Assembly (NCBI GenBank): GCA_028285085.1
Contig: JANQQI010000137.1
Span: 1 to 46,214, forward strand
Length of the DNA stretch: 46,214 nt
Source of the DNA: Saprospiraceae bacterium
GTDB lineage: Bacteria; Bacteroidota; Bacteroidia; Chitinophagales; Saprospiraceae
Reading direction: 5' to 3'
Position numbers and translations under genes: made by a program
Shown: positions 15,093 through 24,404 of the stretch, piece after piece
Layout of the letters: the number at the start of each line of letters is the position of its first letter
Position numbering within the stretch: position 1 is the first letter of the stretch
Notes under the pieces: model-generated
Databases searched by the model: none
The model's input: only the letters and a program-made list of their open reading frames with translations
What the model was told of the DNA's origin: nothing

Positions 15093-16163
15093 TCAGCCCG
15101 TTGTTGGCGTCTTATTCAATCGCTTACGCGATACGACGTAATATAAGGTGCCGGATAAAAACATCGCAAGGGCGACCACTAAAACGAGCAAGTTGAAGGC
15201 TCCAATATCTTGGAGAGCGAGTACCATTAAAATGAAAAGAACATTTACAAATACCAAAATTCCTGTCGCCTGCATATGTGTCAAACCATAGTCGATCAAC
15301 AAATGATGGATATGTGTCCGATCCGGATGGAAAGGTGAACGACCGCGTAAAGCCCGGGTAACAAATACGCGCAAGGTGTCAAACAAAGGCAGGATCATAA
15401 TGCCAAAGGCAACGGCCGGAATCGCATTGATGCGCCACTGGTGCCCTTCTTCGAGTTGACTATTAGATTCCATAAATTGAATAGCCAAAATCGAGCACAC
15501 CAGCCCCACTAGTAATGAGCCAGTATCACCCATAAAAATCTTCGCGGGGGTGAAATTGTATTTTAAAAAAGCAATTACGGCACCAGCTAAGGAAAAGCCT
15601 AAAATAGCGTAGGCAATCTGATCAGTTAGAAAAAACCAAATCCCCAAAGTTATTGCGATTAAAGTTCCTATACTTCCTGAAAGTCCATTGATCCCATCAA
15701 TCAGGTTAAAAGCATTAATGATTACCAGAATGGTAAACATAGTAAGGACAATACTCAAAATCTCCGGCATTTCGTATATCCCGAAGATGCCATACATACT
15801 ACTGATTTTTAAATCTGATTTAAATACCAGAATCGCTGCCGCCATGACCTCTCCGATCAGCTTTTTATTCGGTGCGATGGGGATAATATCATCTTTGGCT
15901 CCAATGAGGAAAATAATGATAAACGCACAGAGTATATACTGCAAGTCTCCACCTGATTCTTTAAATGGTGTCCACAGAATAATTGAAAAAATGACTCCCG
16001 CAAAAATACCGATCCCCCCTAAAGATGGTGTACTTACGGTATGGGACCGACGCTCACCCGGTTCGTCACACAAATTCTTTACTTTGGCAATATTGATAAT
16101 CGACGGGATAGCAAAGTAAGTGAGCGTAAAGGCCGTGAGGAAGCTTAAAATTACGTCAAACAT
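15093..16163 (-). CDS. WecA/TagO-family undecaprenyl-phosphate sugar-1-phosphate transferase
   Basis: This polytopic enzyme (about 11 membrane helices, 356 residues) transfers a sugar-1-phosphate, usually GlcNAc-1-P, from the UDP-sugar to undecaprenyl phosphate, starting cell-surface polysaccharide. Visible motifs are RRSHTVSTPSLGGIGIFAG (38-56), the catalytic Asp pair in IGAKDDIIPIAPNKK, NAFNLIDGINGLSG, KIFMGDTGSLLVG, and the PFHPDRTHIHHLL loop. The last of these is typical of the WecA/TagO side of the family rather than MraY. Its neighbours are the M3 peptidase upstream (84 bp) and crcB downstream (34 bp). The exact donor sugar cannot be read from sequence. Confidence 0.93.
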   Translation of the reverse strand: MFDVILSFLTAFTLTYFAIPSIINIAKVKNLCDEPGERRSHTVSTPSLGGIGIFAGVIFSIILWTPFKESGGDLQYILCAFIIIFLIGAKDDIIPIAPNKKLIGEVMAAAILVFKSDLKISSMYGIFGIYEMPEILSIVLTMFTILVIINAFNLIDGINGLSGSIGTLIAITLGIWFFLTDQIAYAILGFSLAGAVIAFLKYNFTPAKIFMGDTGSLLVGLVCSILAIQFMESNSQLEEGHQWRINAIPAVAFGIMILPLFDTLRVFVTRALRGRSPFHPDRTHIHHLLIDYGLTHMQATGILVFVNVLFILMVLALQDIGAFNLLVLVVALAMFLSGTLYYVVSRKRLNKTPTTG

Positions 16164-16247
16164 TGGTGATGGTGTTTGCTTGAATTGAAAATGGCGAAGG
16201 GAGACTTAATTAACCCTCCCAAACTCCGTACCGGAAGTACATAACTA

Positions 16248-17942
16248 TTAGAAACGAGTATCGTCGATACTGTCCAGCCAAGCTTTAATGTCGCCGACTA
16301 CTGATTCTACACAACCTGATTCAAACGGAGATGTTAAATTAGCCAGTTTTACCAGTTCCAAAAACGAATGACTACCGCCTACTTTACAAAGGTTTACGTA
16401 ATCTTTCCAGGCTTGTTCATGATTTGTGCGATCTTTTTTCCAAAACTGGAAAGCACAAATTTGCGCTAGTGTGTAGTCAATATAGTAAAATGGTGTTGTA
16501 AAGATATGACTTTGGCGCTGCCAATAACCGCCTTTCTCCAAAAATAAATTGCCATCATAGTTTCGATGGGGCAAGTATTTATTTTCGATTGCTTTCCAAG
16601 CTTGGTTGCGTTCCTCTGGCGTTGCCTCGGGGTTTTCGTACACAAAATGCTGGAATTCATCCACCGCTACTCCATATGGCAAAAACAGTATGGCTCCAGA
16701 GAGGTGACCAAATTTATACTTATCGGTATCCTTCTGGAAAAAATAATTCATCCATGGCCAAGTAAAAAACTCCATACTCATGGAGTGAATCTCACAAGCC
16801 TCGTAGGTCGGCCAATTATATTCCTTAATGCCTAGATTACGGCTGGAGTAGACCTGAAAAGCATGCCCCGCTTCGTGTGTCAATACATCAATATCACCAC
16901 TGGTTCCATTGAAATTTGAGAAAATATACGGGGCTTTATAAGCATCGATATAAGTACAATATCCTCCGGTAGCCTTTCCTTTTCGGTTGACAAGGTCCAT
17001 TAGATTATTATGTCGCATGAAGTCGAAAAATGTACCAGTTTCCTCCGATAACTCATGGTACATCTTCGTGGCCTTTTCGACGATCCACTTAGGCTCACCT
17101 TGTGGTTTGGGATTGCCACTGGCAAAACGAAAATCCTCATCGTAGTATTTCAACTGGTCGAGCCCCAGGCGCTGACGCTGACGTTCGTACAAGCTACTCG
17201 CAATCGGTACAATGAATTCTCTAACCTGTTCTCGAAATCCGGCTACCTGGCTTGCATCATAATCGGATCGCAACATACGCGCATAACCCAATTCGACAAA
17301 ATTTTGGTAACCCAATTTACGGGCGATCCGATGCCGCAACTTTACCTGTTCATCAAAAATGCTCTCGATCACAGGTGCCTGCTCCGCGTAGAATGCCCAT
17401 TTTGCTTCGGCGGCCGCCTTGCGCGTCTCACGATCTTGCGAAGTTTCCAAAGGCAGCAAAGCAGGAATCGTATACTCTTCACCCCGGAATTTGATCTTGG
17501 CGGCAGCTTTTACTTTCACATAATCAGATACCAGCTTATTCTCGGCTTGTAAATCCTCCAAAATAACGGGCTCAAAGGTCTTTAGACTCAGCTCTGCAAT
17601 TACAAAAAGTTGCTGCCCCCAGAAAGCTTCTAATTCTGAGCGGAAACGAGAATCCAGCAGTAATCGATAGAATCGATTCGTCAAAGCCGCTACCGTCGGA
17701 TTATTGGTATCGAAAAAGCTGTTTTCTTTTTCATAAAATTGATCTGCCGTATCAATAGTATGTCGGATATGGCAGATGTTATACATCGTGGAAAATTGCT
17801 TGCGAATCGAGTTGATTTTTTCAAACAGGTCTTTCTGCTCTTCAAATGTCTCAGCATTTGCGAAGGCGTCTAGTAAACGTGTAAACTCTTCTTCGAAACT
17901 AGCCATAATCGGCCGCTCATATCGAAAGTTTTCGAACTTCAT
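16248..17942 (-). CDS. M3 family oligoendopeptidase
   Basis: This is a cytoplasmic zinc metallopeptidase of the oligoendopeptidase F/thimet type that cleaves short peptides. The 564-residue protein has the zinc motif HEAGH (His356, Glu357, His360) and a third ligand Glu384 in ACEIHSMSMEFF, 24 residues later, as expected. An N-terminal helical half covers the first 200 residues. Other M3 landmarks are GGYCTYIDAYKAPYIFSNF before the motif and HRNYDGNLFLEKGGYWQRQ near the end. The start MKFENFRYERP fits the usual short N-terminus; a later Met at residue 13 is less likely. It begins a four-gene minus-strand run. A TTG-N20-TATCTTTG promoter lies 38-68 bp upstream. Confidence 0.94.
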   Translation of the reverse strand: MKFENFRYERPIMASFEEEFTRLLDAFANAETFEEQKDLFEKINSIRKQFSTMYNICHIRHTIDTADQFYEKENSFFDTNNPTVAALTNRFYRLLLDSRFRSELEAFWGQQLFVIAELSLKTFEPVILEDLQAENKLVSDYVKVKAAAKIKFRGEEYTIPALLPLETSQDRETRKAAAEAKWAFYAEQAPVIESIFDEQVKLRHRIARKLGYQNFVELGYARMLRSDYDASQVAGFREQVREFIVPIASSLYERQRQRLGLDQLKYYDEDFRFASGNPKPQGEPKWIVEKATKMYHELSEETGTFFDFMRHNNLMDLVNRKGKATGGYCTYIDAYKAPYIFSNFNGTSGDIDVLTHEAGHAFQVYSSRNLGIKEYNWPTYEACEIHSMSMEFFTWPWMNYFFQKDTDKYKFGHLSGAILFLPYGVAVDEFQHFVYENPEATPEERNQAWKAIENKYLPHRNYDGNLFLEKGGYWQRQSHIFTTPFYYIDYTLAQICAFQFWKKDRTNHEQAWKDYVNLCKVGGSHSFLELVKLANLTSPFESGCVESVVGDIKAWLDSIDDTRF

Positions 17943-17978
17943 AAAATTCCTTTATTACAGGTCGTTTTCAAACCAGCC

Positions 17979-18010
17979 TCAAAGATAGGAACATTCCAAA
18001 GAAGGGGCAA
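17979..18010 (-). promoter_or_regulatory. Putative promoter of the M3 peptidase gene
   Basis: On the minus strand a TTG (18010-18008) is followed after 20 nt by TATCTTTG (17987-17980). Both the elements and the spacing match the Bacteroidota -33/-7 consensus. It would serve the peptidase-WecA-crcB-TDO run. Confidence 0.65.
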
Positions 18011-18134
18011 GCAAGGTACTACGCTTTGCTAATAGGGCGCTGAATGATCCGTAAAATATATCGTCTCCACTCGCCCATGTTCTTCTTCCATAATGCCCGT
18101 ATAACGGGAGACCTTAATTTTAGTATTCTTTTCG

Positions 18135-18143
18135 TAACTTTGT
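18135..18143 (+). promoter_or_regulatory. Putative uppS promoter (-7 element)
   Basis: TAACTTTGT matches TAnnTTTG. The start near 18147 leaves a leader of about 32 nt to the ATG at 18179, which supports that start over the longer frame from 18044. Confidence 0.6.
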
Positions 18144-18178
18144 GCGGATTTTTTAAAAACAAGCCAGTAGCGAAAAAT

Positions 18179-18925
18179 ATGGATTTGAAGTCTCAGATCA
18201 ACTTAGACGCGCTCCCTAAACACATCGCGGTGATCATGGATGGCAACGGGCGTTGGGCTAAACAACACGGGAAACCACGTGTGTTTGGCCATCGCAACGG
18301 CGTAAAGTCCGTGCGAGAAGTAACGGAAGCAGCCGCTGAGCTAGGAGTTCAATACGTTACGCTCTACGCTTTTTCAACCGAAAACTGGAATCGGCCTCAA
18401 CTGGAGGTAACCGCGCTGATGACCTTGTTGGTAGAGACACTACGCAAGGAAATTAATACTTTAAATAAGAATAATATTCGCCTTAAGGCCATCGGAGATC
18501 TCAAAAAATTACCTTCCAAAACTTACAAGGCTTTGCTGGAAGGTATTGAAAATACAAAAAATAATAGCCGTATGACCCTTGTCTTGGCCCTGAACTACAG
18601 TGCCAAATGGGACATTTTGCAAGCGACACGAAAATTAGCCGACGCCGTTGCTCAACAAGAACTCAATAGCGAGTCCATTGACGAAACGGTATTCTCTAAT
18701 GCTTTGAGCACTCAAGGTATTCCAGACCCAGAGTTGATGATCCGTACTAGTGGTGAAGCTAGAATTAGTAATTTTTTGCTTTGGCAACTCGCTTATGCAG
18801 AACTTTATTTTAGCCCGATCTTCTGGCCAGAATTTCGCAAAGCCAATCTTTATGAGGCCATTATCGATTTTCAAAGACGAGAACGCCGATTCGGTAAAAC
18901 CAGTGAACAATTGATCAAAAGTTAA
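18179..18925 (+). CDS. uppS: Undecaprenyl diphosphate synthase (cis-prenyltransferase)
   Basis: UppS elongates farnesyl diphosphate with isopentenyl units to the C55 lipid carrier for peptidoglycan and polysaccharide. The 248-residue protein has HIAVIMDGNGRWAKQHGKPR (15-34) with catalytic Asp21, VTLYAFSTENWNRP, ALNYSAKWDI in place of the usual NYGGR-type segment, PELMIRTSGEARISNFLLWQ and FWPEFRKANL. The variant NYSAKWDI is common in Bacteroidota. The open frame extends to 18044, but the promoter at 18135 and the family length favour ATG 18179. bamA follows after 140 bp on the same strand, a conserved pairing of envelope genes. Confidence 0.96.
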   Translation: MDLKSQINLDALPKHIAVIMDGNGRWAKQHGKPRVFGHRNGVKSVREVTEAAAELGVQYVTLYAFSTENWNRPQLEVTALMTLLVETLRKEINTLNKNNIRLKAIGDLKKLPSKTYKALLEGIENTKNNSRMTLVLALNYSAKWDILQATRKLADAVAQQELNSESIDETVFSNALSTQGIPDPELMIRTSGEARISNFLLWQLAYAELYFSPIFWPEFRKANLYEAIIDFQRRERRFGKTSEQLIKS

Positions 18926-19065
18926 AATTCACCTCGACGTACAACCTTCTACTGTCGTAAGAAGAACATTAATGAATAGAATGCCGGAATCAGGAAGCAA
19001 CACCTTTGATCATCATACGTTCCTTTACTGATTCTTTTAGACTTAAAAAACACAACTAGACATAG

Positions 19066-21612
19066 ATGAGACTAGCTTTAGCTGTACTGACCGTCCTTAT
19101 CTTAGCGGGTTTTCCAAAAATAGCATTTACCCAAACAGCCCAGGACACCCTTCCGGTGATCGATTACTCGACACCACGCGATTTTGAAATTGGAGGGATC
19201 AAAGTTATCGGTGCTGAATATAGTGATGATAATGCCTTGATTGCCATCGCAGGCTTGAAAGTAGGAGATAAAGTTCGCATCCCCGGTGAAGATGTATATC
19301 GTGCCATCAAAGCGCTTTGGAAACTACGCCTGTTTACCGATGTGCAGATTTATAAAGAAAAAATCATTGGTGATGTGATCTTCCTAGAAATTCAAGTACA
19401 GGAACGCCCTCGGCTATCACGTTATTCTTATACAGGTGCCAAGAAATCTCGACACGATGACCTCAATGATGAAGTCAGTTCATTTCTATTAAAAGGTGGG
19501 ATTGTAACCGAAAACGTTAAAACGAACGCCAGTAATGCTATTAAAAATTACTATCGTGCTAAGGGTTACCTGGATGTTGATGTGGTCGTAGACGAGGTCC
19601 CCGACGAAAAAATGGTCAACGCTGTTCGATTGGTTTTTAATGTTGTTAAAAATAAACGAGTAAAGATCAACGACATTACTTTCTCCGGCAATGAGAATGT
19701 GAAGTCAAAGAAGTTGCGTAAAAAGATGGGGAACACCAAGCGCAAACGCAAGCTGTTCTCTTCCTCTAAGTTCATTCGCGACGAATACGAGGATGACAAA
19801 AATAGCATCATCGCTTATTACAATACGATCGGCTTCCGAGATGCCCGCATTCTGAATGATAGCATCTGGCGTAATGATAAAGGCCAGTTAATGATCCACA
19901 TGGATATCGATGAGGGCAATCGCTATTTCTTCCGTAATATTTCCTGGAAAGGTAATTCCATTTACGATAGTGAACGTTTGAGTACTGTGCTCGGTATCCA
20001 AAAAGGAGAGGTTTATAATCAAGAACTACTCGAAACCCGCTTGCGATTTAGTATGGACGGCCGGGATATCAGTACGTTGTATATGGACAACGGGTATTTG
20101 TTTTTCCAGGTTGACCCCATTGAAACATCAATTGTAGAAGATTCGATTGATTTGGAATTACGCATTCAGGAAGGGCCGCAGGCGACGATCGATCGAGTAA
20201 TCATCAGAGGTAACGATCGAACCCACGAGCACGTTATCCGACGAGAACTACGTACCCGCCCCGGGGAGAAATTTAGTCGCTCGGATATTATCCGCTCACA
20301 GCGTGAAATCATCAATCTTGGTTATTTCAACCCGGAAAGTCTTGGCATTAATACCCCGGTTAATCCACAGCGAGGTACCGTAGATATCGAATATACAGTA
20401 GAAGAAAAACCTTCGGATCAGCTAGAACTCTCTGCCGGTTGGGCCGGTGGTGGTCGCGGGGTGATTGGTACCCTTGGGGTATCATTCAATAACTTCTCGA
20501 TGCGGAATATCTTTAAGAAAGAAGCCTGGAGCCCACTTCCTCAGGGTGACGGTCAGCGCTTGTCACTCCGTGCTCAGACCAATGGTCGCTTCTTTCAATC
20601 TTACAATATTTCGTTCACGGAGCCTTGGCTTGGTGGTAAAAAACCAAATTCGTTTACTGTAGCCGGTTTTATCAACCGCTTTGCTTTCGGTGATCGAGAT
20701 TTCTCGACTTTCCAAAAATTCGTCATTCTCGGTGCGTCAGTGACTTTGGGTACCCGATTGAAGTTCCCTGATGATAACTTCGTTTCTCAAACCACCCTTA
20801 CCTTCCAGAATCTATCACTAGAAAACTGGATTACGGGTTTGTTTATCACTGATGATGGATTCGTTGTAACCGACGGTAATTACTATAACATCAGCATCAA
20901 GCAAACTATCACTAGAAGCACTGTAAGTGATCCACTCTTCCCACGTAGTGGTTCACGTTTTACGCTGTCGGCACAATTAACACCACCTTACTCCCTGTTC
21001 AACAACCGGGATTACAGCGACCTCCCCGTCGACGAGCGCTTCCGTTGGTTGGAATATCATAAATGGCGTTTTAATGCTGAATGGTACACTGAATTAGCAC
21101 CAAAATTAGTACTGAGAACGGCAGTTAAGTTGGGAATGATCGATGCTTATAATGATGATATCGGTATTGCACCTTTCGAACGCTTCCAAATCGGTGGCGA
21201 TGGTTTCGCCAACCAGCAAGCAGGTGCTTTCAATGGTGTAGATTTGATTGCTTTGCGTGGTTACGATGAAAACGAGCTCCCTAATAACTTGCTCAACAAT
21301 CGCCTCGTGGCGACACCAATTTTTAATAAATACACAGTTGAATTACGTTATCCGCTATCCCTCAATCCAAGTTCGACGATTTATGCCTTGGCTTTCGTAG
21401 AAGGAGGTAACTCATTCCGCAGTTATCGCGAATTCAACCCATTCGATGTTAATCGAGCCGTGGGTATGGGGCTACGGGTCTTCCTACCAATGTTCGGTAC
21501 CCTTGGATTCGACTACGGTCTCGGTTTTGATAAAGATGTAGTCGGGGCGGGAGGATCTATTTTCAGTAATTATGGCCGATTTAACATTATCCTTGGTTTC
21601 GAGCCAGAATAG
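19066..21612 (+). CDS. bamA: Outer membrane protein assembly factor BamA
   Basis: BamA inserts beta-barrel proteins into the outer membrane. The 848-residue protein has a signal peptide (1 to about 23, ending KIAFTQ), five POTRA domains (about 35-440; for example FEIGGIKVIGAEY, VKINDITFSGNENV, YFFRNISWKGNSIY and ATIDRVIIRGNDRTHEHV), and a C-terminal 16-strand barrel. The barrel contains the FQIGGDGF and ALRGYDENELPNN region corresponding to the conserved VRGF loop. The sequence ends NIILGFEPE, slightly past the usual terminal aromatic. It follows uppS by 140 bp, and an intrinsic terminator lies 22 bp after its stop. Confidence 0.96.
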   Translation: MRLALAVLTVLILAGFPKIAFTQTAQDTLPVIDYSTPRDFEIGGIKVIGAEYSDDNALIAIAGLKVGDKVRIPGEDVYRAIKALWKLRLFTDVQIYKEKIIGDVIFLEIQVQERPRLSRYSYTGAKKSRHDDLNDEVSSFLLKGGIVTENVKTNASNAIKNYYRAKGYLDVDVVVDEVPDEKMVNAVRLVFNVVKNKRVKINDITFSGNENVKSKKLRKKMGNTKRKRKLFSSSKFIRDEYEDDKNSIIAYYNTIGFRDARILNDSIWRNDKGQLMIHMDIDEGNRYFFRNISWKGNSIYDSERLSTVLGIQKGEVYNQELLETRLRFSMDGRDISTLYMDNGYLFFQVDPIETSIVEDSIDLELRIQEGPQATIDRVIIRGNDRTHEHVIRRELRTRPGEKFSRSDIIRSQREIINLGYFNPESLGINTPVNPQRGTVDIEYTVEEKPSDQLELSAGWAGGGRGVIGTLGVSFNNFSMRNIFKKEAWSPLPQGDGQRLSLRAQTNGRFFQSYNISFTEPWLGGKKPNSFTVAGFINRFAFGDRDFSTFQKFVILGASVTLGTRLKFPDDNFVSQTTLTFQNLSLENWITGLFITDDGFVVTDGNYYNISIKQTITRSTVSDPLFPRSGSRFTLSAQLTPPYSLFNNRDYSDLPVDERFRWLEYHKWRFNAEWYTELAPKLVLRTAVKLGMIDAYNDDIGIAPFERFQIGGDGFANQQAGAFNGVDLIALRGYDENELPNNLLNNRLVATPIFNKYTVELRYPLSLNPSSTIYALAFVEGGNSFRSYREFNPFDVNRAVGMGLRVFLPMFGTLGFDYGLGFDKDVVGAGGSIFSNYGRFNIILGFEPE

Positions 21613-21633
21613 ACTTTTGACAAGTCAATGACA

Positions 21634-21678
21634 AGAAGCGCCGCTTATCGGAAAGATAGGCGGCGCTTCTTGCTTTTT
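21634..21678 (+). terminator. Intrinsic terminator after bamA
   Basis: AGAAGCGCCGC (21634-21644) pairs with GCGGCGCTTCT (21660-21670), with four more inner pairs (TATC/GATA) around the loop. The tail TGCTTTTT follows. It lies between bamA and the receptor gene. Confidence 0.9.
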
Positions 21679-21695
21679 ATCCGCAGGTTAATCGA

Positions 21696-21704
21696 TAACT
21701 TTGT
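21696..21704 (+). promoter_or_regulatory. Putative promoter of the TonB-dependent receptor gene (-7 element)
   Basis: TAACTTTGT matches TAnnTTTG and lies just after the bamA terminator, 17 bp before the ATG at 21722. It indicates independent transcription with a very short leader. Confidence 0.55.
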
Positions 21705-21721
21705 TCCAAGATTAAACTCGA

Positions 21722-23602
21722 ATGATAATTCAACGACTAGGCTGGAGTTTGGGTATTTGGATATTAGGTATGATGACCTTATCAGCGCAAACTGATACCT
21801 CGCTGGATATAGATACAATCGTCGTTGTATCTTCTAAACCCGTTCCAATCATCAATTCTGCTTTCCGTGTTTGGAACCGCGAAGCGTTAGAAAACACTAG
21901 TAGTAACACCATTCCGGAGTTACTCGAAAGAGAAGGGGTTTATATTAAAAACTATGGCCCAGGTAGTATCGCCACCTCTTCGATACGGGGTGGCAGTGCC
22001 GGACATACCTTAATGTTGTGGAATGGATTACCACTACAAAGTCCAATGCTGGGTTTGTTTGATTTATCTATGCTGCCCATTAGCGGTCCCGAAGAAGTGA
22101 TCCTGCAAAAAGGTGGCTATTCTGCTATGTGGGGCAGTGGTGCCATCGGTGGAATCATCTCGTTAAACAACCGGCCTGATTTCAGTCAACGCTTATTGTT
22201 TCAAAGTCAAAGCCGTTCGGGTAGTTTTGGACTATTCGAGCAACAGTTCAAAGTTGGAGTAGGTAATGAGCGTTTTCAAAGCGTTACTAAGTTTAATCAT
22301 CTACAAGTTGATAATAACTTCCCCTACCGGCCTTTGCCCGAACTCCCCGAGCGAAAGCAGACGAACGCTGCCTTCTCCCAGCAAAACTTTTTACAAGATA
22401 TCTACTGGCGCATCAATGACCAACAACAACTTTCTGCCCATTTTTGGCGACAGTCGGTCGAACGAGAGATTCCGCCCACTTTAACGCAAACGCGGAGCAA
22501 CGCGCAGCAGTCGGATGCGTCCACTCGCTTGTTGGTCAACTGGCAGATGACGCATACCAAGAGTATTTGGCAAGCGCGCATTGGCCTTTTCGATGAAGAC
22601 CTTATCTATACCAATGAGCGCATTGGCCTGGAGTCGCCCAGCAACTTTAAAACCTTGTTGGCAGAGTTTTCAACCCAATGGCAATGGAAAAATCACCATT
22701 GGTTTTTTGGCACCACTCAGAATTACACCGAAGCAAGTACCACCAACTACAATGACGGGGTTTCAGAATTCCGCCCCTCCATCTTTACTAATTATAAATT
22801 CCAACAAGCGAACTGGCAGGTACAGGCCAGCTTAAGGCAAGAATGGTCAGATGATCGTCGGGTTCCCTTGATTCCCACAGTGGAGCTGAACTATCAACCG
22901 ATTGAGATGCTGGAACTCAATGTCAAAATGAGCAGAAACTATCGACTCCCTACACTCAACGACCGTTTTTGGCTGCCTGGGGGTACCCCGGATTTACGAC
23001 CGGAAGATGGCTGGAGCCAAGAAATAGCTATCAGTAGCCAACAGCATTGGGGAAAGCTTAAAATGATTGCTTCGCTGACAGCTTTCAATCGTCAGATCGA
23101 CGATTGGATCCTATGGAGTGTTCAACCGGGCCAAACGTTTTGGTCCGCCAATAATATCACCAAGGTTTGGAGTCGCGGCCTCGAACCCCGCTTGAACATT
23201 TCACAATCCTTTCGCCAATGGCAATGGCAGTGGCGACTCGGCTACGATTTTATTCGCTCCACCAATCAGGTGGCGCTTGAAGCACCGAGGATGGCTAAAG
23301 GACAGCAATTGATCTATACACCTCGCCATCAAGCCCATACTAGTCTATCCATTAAATGGCGCCAATGGGCTTTAAGCTATCAACATTTTTACTTTGGCGC
23401 TACTCAGGGTATTAATGACCCACTTGATGCGTATCAACTCGCTCACGCTCGCCTGCAATATCAAGTGCAAGAAGGTGCTTATGGTGGCACTATTTTTCTG
23501 AATGTAAATAATCTGTGGGATGCGGATTATTTAGTGGTGGAACGCCGAGCGATGCCGGGCATCAATTACAGCTTGGGAGTACGTTTTCGTTTTAGACAGT
23601 AA
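21722..23602 (+). CDS. TonB-dependent outer membrane receptor (BtuB-like size)
   Basis: The 626-residue protein has a signal peptide (about 1-22, ending MTLSAQ) and a short DTIVVVSSKP segment in the TonB-box position. A plug domain (about 40-150) contains TIPELLEREGVYIKNYGPG, SIRGGSAGHTLMLWNGLPL and GSGAIGGIISL, and a 22-strand barrel follows, ending YSLGVRFRFRQ. There is no CarboxypepD-like N-terminal domain, so it is a BtuB-like receptor rather than a SusC-type one. The substrate could be a corrinoid, haem or siderophore; no riboswitch or partner gene in the window decides this. It has its own promoter, and the convergent GH25 gene ends 5 bp away. Confidence 0.88.
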   Translation: MIIQRLGWSLGIWILGMMTLSAQTDTSLDIDTIVVVSSKPVPIINSAFRVWNREALENTSSNTIPELLEREGVYIKNYGPGSIATSSIRGGSAGHTLMLWNGLPLQSPMLGLFDLSMLPISGPEEVILQKGGYSAMWGSGAIGGIISLNNRPDFSQRLLFQSQSRSGSFGLFEQQFKVGVGNERFQSVTKFNHLQVDNNFPYRPLPELPERKQTNAAFSQQNFLQDIYWRINDQQQLSAHFWRQSVEREIPPTLTQTRSNAQQSDASTRLLVNWQMTHTKSIWQARIGLFDEDLIYTNERIGLESPSNFKTLLAEFSTQWQWKNHHWFFGTTQNYTEASTTNYNDGVSEFRPSIFTNYKFQQANWQVQASLRQEWSDDRRVPLIPTVELNYQPIEMLELNVKMSRNYRLPTLNDRFWLPGGTPDLRPEDGWSQEIAISSQQHWGKLKMIASLTAFNRQIDDWILWSVQPGQTFWSANNITKVWSRGLEPRLNISQSFRQWQWQWRLGYDFIRSTNQVALEAPRMAKGQQLIYTPRHQAHTSLSIKWRQWALSYQHFYFGATQGINDPLDAYQLAHARLQYQVQEGAYGGTIFLNVNNLWDADYLVVERRAMPGINYSLGVRFRFRQ

Positions 23603-23607
23603 AACAA

Positions 23608-24315
23608 CTATTCTACCTTCATACTCAACACCCGAGGTCGGGGTACGCATAAGGCTTCCAGTTCCTCCGGTTGCCCAAAAAATACATTGAAGTCTACATC
23701 GCCATTAATGCCCTCAATACGTCCGCGATCGCCATATTGCCAAAAATGCCATTGGCGATCATCGTCCAGCTTTGGACTTCGTTTGTTATAGCGTGCGATC
23801 CAAAGAGGATAATCATCGAAATTACCCGCGATATATTCGTGGTAGAAATTAAGGTTAGTATAAATAATGGGTCGAATGCGGTAATGGCTTTCAATCATTT
23901 CCAGCCAAGTCTGAATTCGCATTACCGTTATGGCGTTAGAAGCACCGTTGGTCACTTCTACATCCAGCACTGGCGGCAAATCTCCCGCTTCCAACTTGAC
24001 TTGCGAGATAAAATTTCGTGCCTGTTTGTATACAGAGCGGGTGGGACGAAAGAAATGATACGCACCACGCTTGATGCCAACGCGTTTTAGCGCGGCCCAA
24101 TTAGATTGAAAAAGGCTATCGGTGAAATCTTCTCCTTCTGAGGCTTTGACGAAGGCAAAAGAAATATTTTGGCTAGCAATGGCTTCCCAGTTGACCTGAG
24201 CTTGGTAGTGAGACACATCGATACCGTGTAGCAAATAGCCCGTCATCCGCTCCGTGAACGGCGTACATGAGTGAAAACTCAGGACGAACAATAAGGCGAC
24301 AATTAGGTATCTCAT
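23608..24315 (-). CDS. Glycoside hydrolase family 25 (lysozyme-like) protein
   Basis: GH25 enzymes cleave the MurNAc-GlcNAc bond of peptidoglycan. The 235-residue protein has a hydrophobic leader (1-17) ending in FHSC, a possible but non-ideal lipobox. The catalytic domain runs from GIDVSHYQ (31-38, Asp33) through FAFVKASEG, GAYHFFRP and LDVEV (117-121, the Asp118/Glu120 acidic pair) to WQYGDRGRIEGINGDVDFNV. This motif order is standard for GH25. It is probably exported and may serve cell-wall remodelling or attack on other bacteria. It converges on the receptor gene with a 5-bp gap, and the PhyH-family gene lies 89 bp upstream on the same strand. Confidence 0.92.
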   Translation of the reverse strand: MRYLIVALLFVLSFHSCTPFTERMTGYLLHGIDVSHYQAQVNWEAIASQNISFAFVKASEGEDFTDSLFQSNWAALKRVGIKRGAYHFFRPTRSVYKQARNFISQVKLEAGDLPPVLDVEVTNGASNAITVMRIQTWLEMIESHYRIRPIIYTNLNFYHEYIAGNFDDYPLWIARYNKRSPKLDDDRQWHFWQYGDRGRIEGINGDVDFNVFFGQPEELEALCVPRPRVLSMKVE

Positions 24316-24404
24316 CTAATTAATAAAATCTCTTTACCTTTTAAAAGTAACGCAATTCACCCAAAAAAGTATGCGCAAATTGGACAGAAGCGTCAGATTA
24401 TTTG

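Noticed and set aside
16163-16185. Fluoride-riboswitch-like GGTGATGGTGTTTGC near crcB
   Set aside because: It is on the plus strand, opposite to crcB, covers the start of another gene, and lacks the remaining conserved parts and any downstream plus-strand gene.
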